Assembly: GCA_013398175.1 (NCBI GenBank)
Contig: VZRZ01004224.1
Coordinates: 263,458-327,457 of the forward strand
DNA from: Climacteris rufus
Lineage: Eukaryota > Chordata > Aves > Passeriformes > Climacteridae
Direction of reading: 5' to 3'
DNA: 64,000 nt
The stretch's first letter is position 1; each line of letters starts with the position of its first letter. Positions 12,752-25,600 of the stretch are shown here, piece by piece. The notes under the pieces are model-generated. The model searched no databases, was not told where the DNA came from, and saw nothing but the letters and a program-made list of their open reading frames with translations. The position numbers and the translations under genes are program-made.

Positions 12752-14609
12752 TAAAGATTGAAAATACCAGTAAAAGAGAACCTGTAAGCATTCCATTAAG
12801 ATTTCCAGTAATATTACTCTTTTGCACTGCTGGCAAAAATACCTATTCTGTAGAAAGAGTCATCATAGCCACTGGCTTAAAAATACTCCTATAAAGGTGT
12901 CTTACCAAAGATGAAGTTGCCATCGAGAAGTCTAGTAAATATAAGTAACAAGTGTGTCCTCTTAAGTGCATGCTTGTTTAGATGATTAGTGTCTTTCAAA
13001 TGGCACTGTAGGAAAATGGTAACCTAGTTTGAACTCCCAGCAAGAGAAATAGTTTGAAGTCATGTTGTGTCTAGTCATGTACCTACATACTGCCCTAGCA
13101 AAGGAGAGTGCTGCAACAATCCACATTAAAAAGTAGCAGAGGAGGAATTTTGCTTTTACATGATACAGTAATCAGATATTTACAGTGCAGCAGTACTATA
13201 TCAAAATACCATCATCATACCATAACCTTAGCTGTCAATGCCTCTGAATCTTACCTCTCAAAAGGCAGTTGTTGTTCTCAATAAGGAAAAATAGTTCCTT
13301 GAAAGTACTTATGTTTGTGCATTTGCACAACTTTCCCTTCAACAGCAGATAGAGTAATACAGACAAATAATCCTTTTCCCCATGTAAGCCCAAAAACAAG
13401 TGGGTTTGGTTTGGTTGGGGATACATAGTGTGTACAGGCACAGTACAAGCTTTTACACCTTCCTACTCAAAGAAGTTGAAATGGGAAAATAATGCAAAGA
13501 GGATTCAGTCTGATGCTGGGGAAGAAGTTTTGGATAAATTAATTACTTCAATGTGTTCAAGTGCAAAGGGGATTCATGCAGTGTGGGGTGTTGCAGGGAG
13601 CTGTTTCCTACCACCATCACTACTGCAAGTCCAGTCCCCATGTTCAGAGGCTTTGCCAGTTCTACATGTGTCAGAAATTGCATAACATCAGGCATAGAAT
13701 TTTCCTGACTCAGACAGTTGTAATGGGTGTCTTACACCATTCCAACCCCTGCTCTGCTGTCAGAAGGGGAAGACCTGCAGGCAGGAGTAGCCCCAGCACC
13801 AGTGTACTGCTTGGGGCCAGACATCCATACAGGTCAAGGGATTTTCTTGGATCTGTGGGTCTGGACTTGAGAAACATTTACTTTTCTGTAAATGTCATAA
13901 GCCACTGGTGAAAGCATGTTGTTTTAGCCATTTATGGAAACAGATTTCTTCTGGAGCCGCTAAATATCTTTCTCTCCCCCGTAAGACTTAAAATTCTGAT
14001 TGAGAAATTAGGTTCCTGTAGTTTGTGGCTTGTCTTCGTCGAGTATGGTTCCACCTTGCCCCTTACTTGAGCCAAGATCTTCAGTGTAAATGTGTAGTGC
14101 TGCCTGTCTGCTGGAGAATAGACTAGGGGTTTAAGGGGTTTTTCCCTTTGATCTGAAAATATCAGAAGCAAGCACAAAGCCCTTTTTTTTCACCATTAGA
14201 AAACCCAACAGTCACTCTTGCTTTTTTTTTTTTTTCTAAAATCTTCTAAAATTTCCAGTGTCCCCATGTTATTGCCTCTTCTAAATTGGAAATTGGAGAT
14301 GCATAGTAGGTGGTTGAAGGAAAGCACTTTGCAGTCCGTCTAAACCTTATTTTGGTTTTGAAGAGGGGGAAGTTGGTGAGGGGAGTAGGTAATCCAAGCG
14401 TGGCAGGGTGAAATCTGGTGGCATCAAACCTGTATCAATCATTATATCTTTCCCTAGCAACTTTCTTGGATTTAAGCATTAATGGGCTTCTTGGCCATGG
14501 TCTTGAGGTATCCAGATATTGGGCAGCATCTCGTCATACCGCATTCACCCAGTGACTGTGCTGCTTCTCACCATCTTGTTTGTGTTTTCTTCTCCCTTGT
14601 CCCCTGCAG

Positions 14610-14621
14610 GGTGTGAACGGC
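14610..14621 (+). other. BACH2: 5' UTR part of the first coding exon
   Basis: Twelve bases separate the splice acceptor (CAG ending at 14609) from the start codon at 14622. The start context has G at -3 and T at +4, which is acceptable but not ideal. An in-frame upstream ATG at 14580 lies before the acceptor, so it would not be in the spliced mRNA. Confidence 0.85.
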
Positions 14622-14864
14622 ATGTCTGTGGATGAGAAGACTGACTCCCCCATGTATGTGTATGAGTCAACGGTGCACTGTACCAATATTCTCCTCTGCT
14701 TAAATGACCAGCGGAAGCAGGACATTCTCTGTGACGTGACGCTGATCGTGGAAGGGAAGGAGTTCCGCGCCCACCGGGCTGTGCTGGCTGCCTGCAGCGA
14801 GTACTTCTTGCAGGCCTTGGTAGGGCAGACAGAAAATGACCTGGTGGTCAGCCTGCCGGAAGAG
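14622..14864 (+). CDS. BACH2: BACH2 coding exon 1: N-terminus and first half of BTB/POZ domain
   Basis: Encodes residues 1-81, beginning MSVDEK and ending SLPEE. It covers the N-terminal strand and the first helices of the BTB domain, including the family-typical run DVTLIVEGKEFRAHRAVLAA. BTB domains mediate dimerisation and recruit corepressors. Cys20 is present; structures of the human BACH2 domain report an intersubunit disulphide involving this residue (recalled, not checked). The start was chosen because it matches the human N-terminus exactly in position and because the next upstream ATG is intronic. The donor is GTACAG at 14865. Reading on into the intron gives only nine more residues before a stop, which confirms the border. 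Residue 63 is Leu where I recall Trp in the mammalian protein. Confidence 0.96.
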
Positions 14865-17800
14865 GTACAGTATGTCAACGTGCCCCTGCCATGACAACGA
14901 GCCCCCTTCTTCCCACGTGGCAAGGAAGACCTCTGTGGTCTGCTGGTGTGGCCAAAGGGAGCGTGGCACGGGTGTCAGTGACTGCCCCAGCACGGCTTAG
15001 GATGTGCTTTTTATGTTTGGGTGGGTTGCAGATCACTGAAGGATGGACATGTTCACACTCTGCCAGCCTTATGGAGGCAAAGGTTTAAGATGCTTCAGTT
15101 TGCCTTTGTCACTGCCACTGAAGGAGTTGTACCCAAATGCTTATTTGCCATAGCTTCATTCATGGCATTATCAGGACCCTGATATTCCTCCACTCTTCTA
15201 GACAGGAAATTTGAAAGGAGTGATGTGACAGCTACATGGCAGGTTATTGTTGAAAAATCATTTGAGCTGTCATGTTGTCAGGAGTCTCATTGCTGTCCAC
15301 CCCTCTCTGGCAGCTCATCTCTTTATTCCACTTCTTTCCCCTCTCCTGCACCTCATTCAGCCTTGCGTCCTCTCACCTCCCCTCATAAAGAGTTTGGGAT
15401 TTAACTGTGTTTTCCACCAAGAAACCATGAACACAGTCTGTCAGAAAGCAGAGGTTTTGTCATGCAGCGTGGCTCCCACAGCAGGAAGCCAAGGGATATA
15501 GAAAACATATACCTCACTGGAAAGTTTACTTTATTTTATCACAGAATCTCACTGGCTGGCTTCCACCCCCACTGTAATTTCCTCACAGCCATACAGCCGT
15601 GACAGCACAGCTACTGTAAGGCATGCTGGTGGCTTTGCTGCCCACAGAGGGGAGGTGCCTGCCAGCCAGGGCTGCCATCACCTGCTGCCTCGGCACTGCC
15701 TGCCCAATGTCTCTGCCTGGGAGGGGACATAAGAAGGGTGGCAGTGTATCAGGGCACAGCACAGCAGTCGCTCAGTGAGAAGGTGCTCTGGCATGCAAAA
15801 GGTTTTTCACCGTCCTTTGCTTAATGCCCATGAAGAGGCATGGTGTACTTTTAAATGATGACAGGTCCCAAAGTGTCACACATCATTTTTCCCCTCTGGT
15901 TTGGCTCTCCAGAGACTTCAGCAGTGTCCTGATGTTGTCACAGCACAAGTTGGAGAGCATTAGAAGTAGGTCACCGGCTGTGACTTCATGAGTCTTGACA
16001 CTGAATATTACTCATGAAGACATTTCAACCCAGACATTTTGCATAGGAGTTTAGAGATATTGCAGAGGATGCGGTAGGATGCACACTATGATTCTGCAGT
16101 GTCCACTTACAATTTCCAGTGGAAGAATCGAGTCTCAGTCAGTGTCACATGGTTTTCTCACCACAAAGCAAGGGTAGGAGCAGAGAGGTGACAAAACAGG
16201 CTGCAGGGTGCACAAGTATGAAGAGGAAGGAGACTATCAGCACTCTTCTACGAAGACTTGGTGAAAACTCCACAAGTATTTCAGGTCCTGTTATGTAAAG
16301 AAAAGCAATTTAAATTCAAATAAGCATGTATAAAAGTGACTGAGATATTTAGAAGAATGAGCCTGGCCTAAAGGAGGAGAAGAAAGGACCATGGCAGGTT
16401 CATACTGCTGGTGTGATAACTGAGATGTGCTGCAGGTCTAGGTAGGCAGAGGAGCTGAAACAACTGAGAGAAGAAGTTTCTCTTTAATGCTAAAAGACAC
16501 TGTTGACACAAGCATTGTTTGGTTTCAGCTGACTTTTAGTAAAAGTAGATTGGAAATTAGCAGATTTCTAATTCCAGCAGCAAGGAGGTGCTGAGCTGCA
16601 GGCCAGTGTGAGGAGCAAGGTGGTGGAGGAGTCATGATATATCTGTATTGGGTGATCCAAGCCTATGTTTATTTGACACTAAAGATTTAAAATATAAAGG
16701 TTTGTCTTTCTATATGTTTCATAGGAGATGCTATGTAAGAAAAAAATCCTCCAGTCCAACCATAAATTATTTCTATTCAACTGAATCTCCTTTGAATAAA
16801 TGAAGTATTAGAGTTTTACATTTTAGAATGTATCTCAACGAAAGATCAAGAAGTTTTTGTGACTTAGGGTTACAGTGGCTGCTGTTACAAATCCAGTGAA
16901 GCTCATGGAGTTGTAGTAGTGAATCTAGTTCTTAAGATTTTTGCCAGAACTCTGAAATTGTCACACCTCACCTAAGACCACTACTGCTACTTTGCCATGT
17001 TCTTTAATTGGTTGCAGAACACCAGGGTTTTAACTTTCTCATCCTGGAAAAGAACTCTCATAGCCTATTAAAAAAGATAATAACAGTAACCAGTGCTTAT
17101 TTTTACAGATACTTTCCACATGTAAATTAATTGCTGTTAAAGGCATTGAATCTTAATTTGCTAGGTGGCTCGTTTACTTGAGTAGCTGTGTGTGAGGTGG
17201 TCAGTTAAATAATTTCCTCACAAATGCTAGTCATTTGGGATCAGGAGCCTGATGGACCTCATTATTTCTCAGTTACTCCTTGGTTAAGATGAATGTCTCT
17301 GCTTCTGGCATTGCTCAGCTTCAGAGTGCTGGGCACTTTGGTAGGTGCCTGTGCAGAGATATGGGAAGTGCCTCCAGCAGTGTCAGAGCTCTCCACAAGA
17401 GGAACTGAAACACTCCTGGTTTTTAAGAGCTGATAAAGCAGAGGAAACACCACCTTAGTTAATATTGCATTTAAGGAAGTTAGCCAGGGTCATCTTTGGT
17501 TCACAAGCTAAGGACACTTCCCAAAGCTACTGTTTTCAGTCCATGGTCTGCAGAGCTCTGGCAGCCAGTGAGTTATTTCTTAAGGTATCTGTGAAAACTG
17601 ACTTATTCTGTCATGTACACGCTTATTCCTTCAATGGAAAAATTTCAAACAAAAGTTGAAAATGAATGTCCCGAGTGAATACTTTTTTCATGCTTAGAGA
17701 CAATTTATGTTTCCATATAATATTATAGAAAAACAGAGATTGAAAATAATTTTTAAATATTGTCTTCACTGTTCCAAACTTTTCCATAGGTGACAATCAC

Positions 17801-20800
17801 TCATAAATTCACAGAGCTATTTTTCAGTCAACCCTGCAAGCACTGTATTTTAAATTCCAGCATACTTTGAAAACCACTGAAGAATGTTGCGGAGAAAGGG
17901 CATTGTTGTTATTATTTCTCAAGGGTTTGATGTTGGAGCTGGATAAAGATTTGTATGTAAAGCTTTTACATTTGTGTTATGTTGGTGTGAGAGAGCTTAA
18001 CATCAAAACAAAAGAACTTATTTCTGATTATTCAAAGCAGTAAATCTGCCTCTGAAGTCTAAACTGCAGACTTTTTTTTTACTTCATAGCATGTTGGGGT
18101 CTTTTTGTTAATCTGGCATCCAGACATTGTTAACTGGTGTCTAGCTAAACAGGGAACAGATGTTTTTTACATTATTTCTTGTTTATATCCAGTTCCAAGT
18201 GAGAGCACTCTTTATGATACACCAGTCATTTCTGAAGGGAGATGTTGTACACACACAGAATTGAGACTAGTTGGATTTAGAGGGTTTTAAACCACTGCAA
18301 AACCTTGTGTTAGACATTTCAGGTCAGTTCAAGCATGTCTTAATGTGCCTCTGTTCAAACCTTTCCTTAATCAACTTTAACTATGGAGCTAATTCTGCAC
18401 TGATTGAAGTTTCCATAAACCCTTTTGTGCTGGCCTTGGTAATTTGATTTCGTACCACACCTTTTGTTAAAGCAACATATTTTAGTGTGTAGACAAGCTG
18501 CACAGAACAGCTGCATAATAGCAAGGGCTCAGATGTGGCCATGGTGTGTGAACTGTCAGCCCTCAGAGCAAGTTAGAGGAATGGAGTGTGTCAGCTGCCT
18601 GCACCTAATAAAAAAGGGTTAGCTGTAATAAAAAATTAGCTCTTAACTTCTATGCTTTTCTCTTCTTTTGTAGTTTTGCCAAACAACTAGAACCTTGCCT
18701 GCTTTTCACCAGGGGTATTTTCCAGCAGTTATGCTGTTTTCCTTTAGCAGGTGCCATTAAGCGCAGCCCAGAATTAGTACTTTGAAAGAACTGAGTTTAA
18801 AGCTGTAAAGTTGGTTATTCACTCCAGACCCCTAACTGTTGTTTTGTTTTATTTAATCACAAAAACTAGTCTTCCTTCCTCTAACAAGGCACTTAATTAA
18901 GTTTTTAATTTATGATAAGAAGTTAAATGGCACTTGTGACGCTTTTTTAGTGGTTTCCACTTCCCATCCAGATTACAAAAAAAGGTGTGATGGAGAGAGA
19001 CACGGCTGTCAGCCAGGGGTATTGTAGGTCATGCCAATATTAGCTGGCAGCAGGCCGTTATCCAATTAACATTGCTTCATTGCTGCAAGTAATAGCTCTT
19101 GAGTAGATGATTGAGTCATTCATGCTGTAGTGGTACTCAACTTTACTTGAGAAGGAGCCAGTGCTTCATCAAATAGGCTTTTTATTTGCTATTATTACCT
19201 GCCTAACTCTGCTAATAGAAGTGCACAGCGAGTCTGCATGGGCAAGCTGAAAGCTGGGCACTGGACAGGAGAGCATGATCGGTGCAAACCACCTTATTCA
19301 CTTGTTTTTTTGAAAGCTAATGGTGCAGTTAAAATAATGAAAAGACAGAAACAGAAACAGCAAGAAGTAAAACTTCTCAGTGGCATTAGGTTCCTACAGA
19401 TTGGGAATGAGGTTCTCAACCTTGTTTGCATTTTTTTGATTTGGGGGGTTTATGTTTGAAAAAAACTTTCACCATCCATGAGAGTACCAAATGCCTTTCT
19501 CTCAGGTGAGGTTAAACAAAGGTCTTCTGAAGCAGCAGGCCGAGCTTTCTTAGCACTGGTCTGATACCAGCCTTTCTGTTCTTTTAGAAATTTGCTTCCT
19601 GAGTAGGTTGGTTAGTTTTACCTGTAGCCCTCAAATTTCTTCAATCTGTTTCAGAGTGACCTTTTTTAGTGCAATGAACTGTGTGCAGGGAATGTTGCCT
19701 TTCAAAAGGATTAAACTGAGTTATCTGTGGTGTCCAGGTCTTCCAAGCGGCAAAGGTAAGCAGCATCTCTTTTAGCATGAGGCTGTGGGATTTATCCTTT
19801 GCTATTAAGAGAATGATATTCAAAGTAGATGTAAGCACACACCAAAGGCTGAATTCCTCCACACTCTCACTCCTTTACTGCTGTGAAACCTATCGTTTCC
19901 CCACAAGGTCTAATCCTGTGAAATTTGTCATCTGCTTCTTCGGTTGGCATGGGTTGACTCCCTCACATCATTGGTTAAGCTTTGTAAGGAGAAAGGCAGG
20001 ACAGGACCTCGGATTTGGGATTCAAGGCTGGCAAAAGCTGAGCATGTTGGAAGCAAAGGCATGCAGCAGCACCCTGGGTGGGACTGAGCCAGGCATCTAA
20101 CATTAGCATGGCTCTTAGCTGACAGGGAGGAGAAATACTGGCAGCTGCTAACCATCCATGCCAACCCACCAGCCTGAGGAAAAAATGCTGGGAATTAGCC
20201 AACAAGAGATGATTGTGATGAGGAGAAAATCAAAGGCAGGATGCAGGAGGTCAGCTATTATATACCTTGCTAGCTAAAGGCACTTACTATTCCTTTTTAT
20301 CTCTCTGGAAATAAACAGTGCTCTCTTACTTTGTCCTTTTCCTTTCTTTGTACTCTCTATATGTATAAATATTATATCTTTGAAGAATGTAGGGACTGAG
20401 CTGGGAGTGCTCTGCACAGGAGCATAGAGTGAAAGAGGTGATAAATGTGGGAAAGAGGAGCAAGAGGGCAAGAGGTTTATTTCCCAGCTGGAGGGATGTT
20501 TAACACAGTAGGGAACAACAAAAGACCCTTTTTCATTGGCACCCGAGAGATATATTAGGAGTAGCTAAGGTTATCTCTTAGAGAATGGAAAGCAGTAATG
20601 TGGTTTTCTCTTTACATGCCTATATCAGCCATTGATGTTCCTCACAGATTGCATCACTGGCCAGAATTATTTCTGCTTTGGCTCAGGAGGTGGCAAGAAC
20701 CTGAAAGCCACTATCCTCTTCATCTGTGGAGCTTTTTGTAGTGCCAAAGGACTATATCCATCAGACTTGTAATAAAATCGGGCTTCAAACTTACTTATAC

Positions 20801-22634
20801 TCCAACCTTACCTCAGCAATGCCACTTCAATGAGTCCATATGGTTGGGTCTTTGGTTTCCTAAATTCCTCCCAGGGAATGTGTTGTTTTTCATGCTGGCT
20901 CGCATTGCCGCTGACCGCACAGAAGGATGACTGGAGGCTGCAGCTCTGTAGTGAGAGTAAAACTGAGCATTTGGATACTCTTTGAGGTCTAACATGGCAG
21001 GACACTAATTCAAGAGAAGCCATGAAACAAGTGGATGTTGTTTTATGTGTGTTGCTTACGTAGCACAGTACAAGGTACAAATGATGTACTTTGTTTCTAG
21101 CAGATGAACAATAAAACAGAAATGAGATCTTCAAGATGTGATATGAAATTCCATCCATGTATCACTGTGAAGGCTTCCGGCACTGCCTGATTTTTCGTGC
21201 TGCAAGTGTGATGACGAAACTAGCCACATACTTTTCATGCCACGTAGTGTAACTTCCATTATTTTCTGATGAGGGCTGTCTTGCTATTCAAAACATTCTC
21301 TGATCTTTTCAGGTGGAGAAAAGCAAAATATATCTATGTTGTGGTGAGAGCTAGGCTTCAAAAAGCAAAACAAAAGTCACGCATACATGCATGTTAAGGA
21401 GAGAAAATCTTGCAGTAATTCCTTTCCCTCCCTTTGGCAGTAGCTGTACAATTTATTTATTCAAGTAGGCATATCAAAATGTACTGTTGAAAGGGACAGG
21501 GAGATGAATGCGCAAAATAGAATTCACCACTGCAATAAATTGACTCAATTTTGTTGCCTTTGTTAGACTCCTGCGTGCCACTATGGCTCAGTTGACTGCC
21601 TGATTGCACTCGCTAGTGCAAAGGCAGTTTGCAGAGTGGAAACTTTCTTGGTCAAATACAGCAAGCATCATCTAAAATGTAAAAGATGTCCCAAAGAGTA
21701 AGTCCTATGTTAAGGGCATGAGCAGAAGTAATAAGGATTGTAACAGGAGGTGGGTTGGTTTTGTTTGTTGTGGGGGTTTTGGTTGTTTGTTTAATTTTGT
21801 TTTTATTTGATGTATTCAAATGTATATGAATGAAGATGAGATGCCTGAGCCATGACTGTGCCTCTGCTCTTTGAGCACTCTGGCCCTGCAGACTGGAAGG
21901 TCTCTCCCTCTCCTCCTCCTCTACTTATGATTCTATTTGCTTTATCTCCCTCTAAAAAAAGTTTTAATTTCTTTAACAACTTCAGACTAGGTATCTGCTT
22001 TTCAAAGAGTCCAGAAATACAGGCTGAGCATTTGACTAAACAGACAGGTCAGGCCCAGTTAAGATACCTGTCAGCTTCAGGACATCAAACAGCACAACCT
22101 GTAAGGCACTTTCTGATTCCAGTACCAAGTTTTGTTCCCAAGAACCAAAGAAAATAAGATCTTTATCTTCATACAGCACTTTCTGACAAGGATTCCCTGG
22201 TGAATAATGTCAGACTAACTGTTTTTCTCAGCTACTAGTGAAATTGAGCATGTTGCAGGTTGGAATATTCTGTGTATTCAAACGATGCATTGCAGCAGTC
22301 AACAAACATTAAGCCTACGAAGTAAGGTTCAATTTGGAAGTGAAATATGGGTTTTAGGTGAGCAGGAGTCAATTGAATCGTACTTGGATTTGGGAATGGT
22401 AGGCTCTTTGTGAATTTTACAGGTTTGGGTTTTTTAGAGGAAGAAGTAGACACACTTTCTGTTAAATTTGATGCAAACTCTGAAGAGCAAAATGTCTGGT
22501 TTATTCCAAGATTCTTGTGCTGTGATGAATTTTCATCTGTCCCACTTTGATGAGAGACAGCCAGCAAACACCTCTGAGTCCCAGTGCAGTTTAACACTAC
22601 TAAAAGCTTTGTCCTTGGGCACTTTATTTAGTTT

Positions 22635-22656
22635 AATAAAATAAATAAATAAATAA
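22635..22656. repeat. (AAAT)n microsatellite
   Basis: Five tandem AAAT-type units form a simple repeat in the 27.8 kb intron. Confidence 0.9.
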
Positions 22657-25600
22657 GAGCAGCTGTAGTTGGTCAAACAACAGATCTGTCTAGCCCAGGC
22701 TTGGTTTGTTTTAAGAAAAGGAGTTTTAATTTCTCTGAAAGAGCTTGAGAGGAGGCTTGTGTGGTTGTTTAAAGACTTAAATGAAAAGAGAGTATCAGGC
22801 ATATCTCTAGGAAGCGTGTTGTAATTTACTGGGGAAATATAGCAAGAGAGCCACTGGCAGTTGTTTTGAAGCCAGATTAAAAATCAACTGAAAAATCTGA
22901 CGTGTTTTTAGCAACAAATTGTTCAATGATATATGTGTGACTACACATTGTTTCACAACTGTAAAGCAAATGGCCTTTGAGAGGGACAAAATTTAGACAC
23001 CCCTTTAAGAAATGTAGTGCTCAGTACAGGTGTAGTTCAATATAATTTAATAGCCTAAAATAAGATAAATCAGATTTTTAATAAACCTTTGTCTCTCACT
23101 TTGTTCAATCTGACCTTGAAAGAGCTTATGGCATCAAAGTGTGCAGTTTAACTGTCTGTTTCCCACACAGAGAAGTAGTTGAAATTTTTTTTCTTTTTTC
23201 TTTTCTGTTTTTGTTGGTTTGATTGTTCATTTGTTTGTTTCAGAAGCCTTTAAAAGACTTTGTGGAGAAAATTGATTCGTAATTGAAATGGTACCCTGCT
23301 GCTCGCTGGGGGTCCACAGTCAAAGTAGCTGTAGCTGGGCTGAGAATGGCAGAAAACTGCAATACTAAACTTTAAGTAAAACCAATATATAAACAAGGTG
23401 TCAACAAACAGCTGGAACTGAGAGGTATCAGCTCTGAAGTTAAATAATGGTAACATAAAACCTTCAGCAGTAGATTTCTGAGGTCTCTTGTGACCAAATA
23501 AAATACTCTCTGCACATGCTGGAGTGGAAGTTGATGCATCAGATGGGAATTACAGCACAGGTCTGTGCATCAGGTCAGTGATGATTAAATCACCTTGTGT
23601 GAACCACTCAGCAGTGTTTACCTCTCTCTAAATGCTCTGGTTCACATTACCTCACACGAAGGTGAACAGACTGACCCACAGCTGGCACAGCTGCTGGTTC
23701 CAGACCAGCCCATGTGCCTGACCCAGAGCTTCAGGCTTATCAGTTCTCATCCAGAGTTTCAGTCTCGTTTTCTTCAATGTGTATAAGGCATTGAGGAGTT
23801 TGTTGGACTAGCTGCAGCTTTTCTCAGGATGATTGGGATAGGATGGAGCTGCTTGCTGCCTTACCTGGGTGACTGGTCCTGGGTGACTGATGGGTTCTGC
23901 TCTGTGTCCCCTGCCAGTGCTTCCTGCATCACTCCTGAGGTCCTGTTCACTGCCATTGACAACAACTGCTGAAACTACCACCTCCAAGAGGAAAGTAGAC
24001 TTGGAGGCATGGAGCAGATCAGAAAGAGCCTGTGAATTGCTACAGACGTCCTGTCACTCACCAGGAGACTGGGGCACTTTGAGGATGCTTAATTAGGAAA
24101 TGTTGCTTAAGTGGCAAGATTTGCAGACTATCACCTATATTCCAAACAATAGGCAAGCAGGTTTCTAGCAAGACTTAATCTCTCCCAAAGAGAGCTACTC
24201 ATTCTTGGCAAGTGGGAGCTGTAGGTTTTCAGGACATTCAAAAACGGAGCATCTTTCTTTTAGTGTTGAAGGAACCATATTTAGTTGAGTATATATTGCA
24301 CCTGGTCCGCATCATTCCCTGCAGCAGCTGCTCATCATTTCAGAGCAACACTTTAGAGAAATGGAAGTGTACAGACTTACTGTAAGGATTGCAGAGAGAT
24401 TTGGCAAGTGTGAGCCAGGATGGATTCATGGGCGCTGTTGTGTTCTCAGTGCTTCCTTCTGTTCCTGCAGTGTCAGATGTACTTCCCAAAGCCTAAGGTG
24501 GGTTTCTGGGGGTAGTAAAAGAGAAAGGAGACCATCCAAATTAATGAATTGGCCCTGAAAGGGACCTGAACAGTGCTAATAGTTTAATAGTTAATAGTTT
24601 ACATATGGGCATCCAGTGTATTGTACCTCAAACACATGGTAATAGTCTGCTTGAAATTTGCTTGCTTCCAATTGTAATAGGACCAGATTCTCTCACCTCT
24701 GCATATACCTCTTACTTTATGTAAGGTTGGATGCGAATGCAGTCTGGGGTAATGTTTCAAGGTTTAAAAAGAAGATTTAAAGAAAAGAGAACTGTCCATG
24801 CAAACTTTACCAGCACAGTTCTTGGTTTCTGGAAAAAAATGGTTTTAATCAAGTGGTCCTGGATTTTTATGAGACTGTCGTCTGGGAGGCTGAGACTACA
24901 TTTCTGGCTTGTAAAGAAAACTTTTGCTTCTGAGGAATGGCTGGGGTTCACTTACCTTTGAAATTCAGGCCTGTCATTCTCTGTTTCAAGGGCCTGCAGC
25001 TAGTAAGAGACAAATCTTAAACAACTCTGAAAGCAAAATATCTTTTAGTCTCTGACCAGCAGTCGTAAAACATGCCTAGCCACTTCTCTGCCCAGATACA
25101 CAGACAGCCTTCAGAAAAAAATTGCCTATGAGAGGATTCTTGGTCAAATGAAAACAGAATAAGCTCAAGTTGTTTCCTGTTTCCTTCAAAGGATGGTGTT
25201 GGAGCCAGTAACCTTTCAAGACAGGAAAAAGCTGTGGAGAGACAAAACCTGACAACTTCCCTTCAGATCTCCATAGAGGACTAGTACTCATTTCTGCTTC
25301 TGGAAGGGGAAGATGGACTTGAGGTGGATGGGTCTCCAGCCATTCCATCTGCCTGTTGAATTCAACTATTTTTTAACCTTATTTTTGTCTGACTGCACAT
25401 TCTCATGTTGTGTCATGGATGGCTTTCTGCATATGGCAATTTTGTTGGGACATAAAGCTAAATCAAGCAGTTTCTGTCTATTCCTTGAGTGTGCTAGTTT
25501 TCAGGAGACTGAACACATCAAACCATGTTTTAATGGGTATGTTTTAAATGTCTGAATTAATTTGTCAAATCCAAGGCACAAAAACCAGAGAGTTGCCTGT

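Larger units (their letters stand above)
1..14609 (+). other. BACH2: Intron upstream of the first coding exon (5' end not in window)
   Basis: This stretch ends at a consensus acceptor (pyrimidine tract then CAG at 14607-14609). No exon with both good splice borders and a convincing protein is visible in it. BACH2 is known in mammals to have very long introns between its noncoding 5' exons, and this fits that pattern. It contains a TATT microsatellite near 4435, a CR1 3' end near 6170-6254, an AT-rich segment with many ATTA/TAAT cores at about 7800-8340, an antisense CR1 remnant at about 9890-10860 and a small CpG-rich pocket near 11560-11660. Short open frames on both strands up to 171 codons look like chance. 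An unannotated noncoding 5' exon inside it cannot be excluded from sequence alone. Confidence 0.8.

Noticed and set aside
14580..14621. Upstream in-frame ATG extending BACH2 by 14 residues
   Set aside because: It lies before the splice acceptor at 14609 and its peptide is the translated pyrimidine tract.
14663..14669. TGAGTCA inside the first coding exon as a regulatory site
   Set aside because: It encodes conserved Tyr-Glu-Ser-Thr residues, so coding constraint explains it; it is kept only in the overall count.
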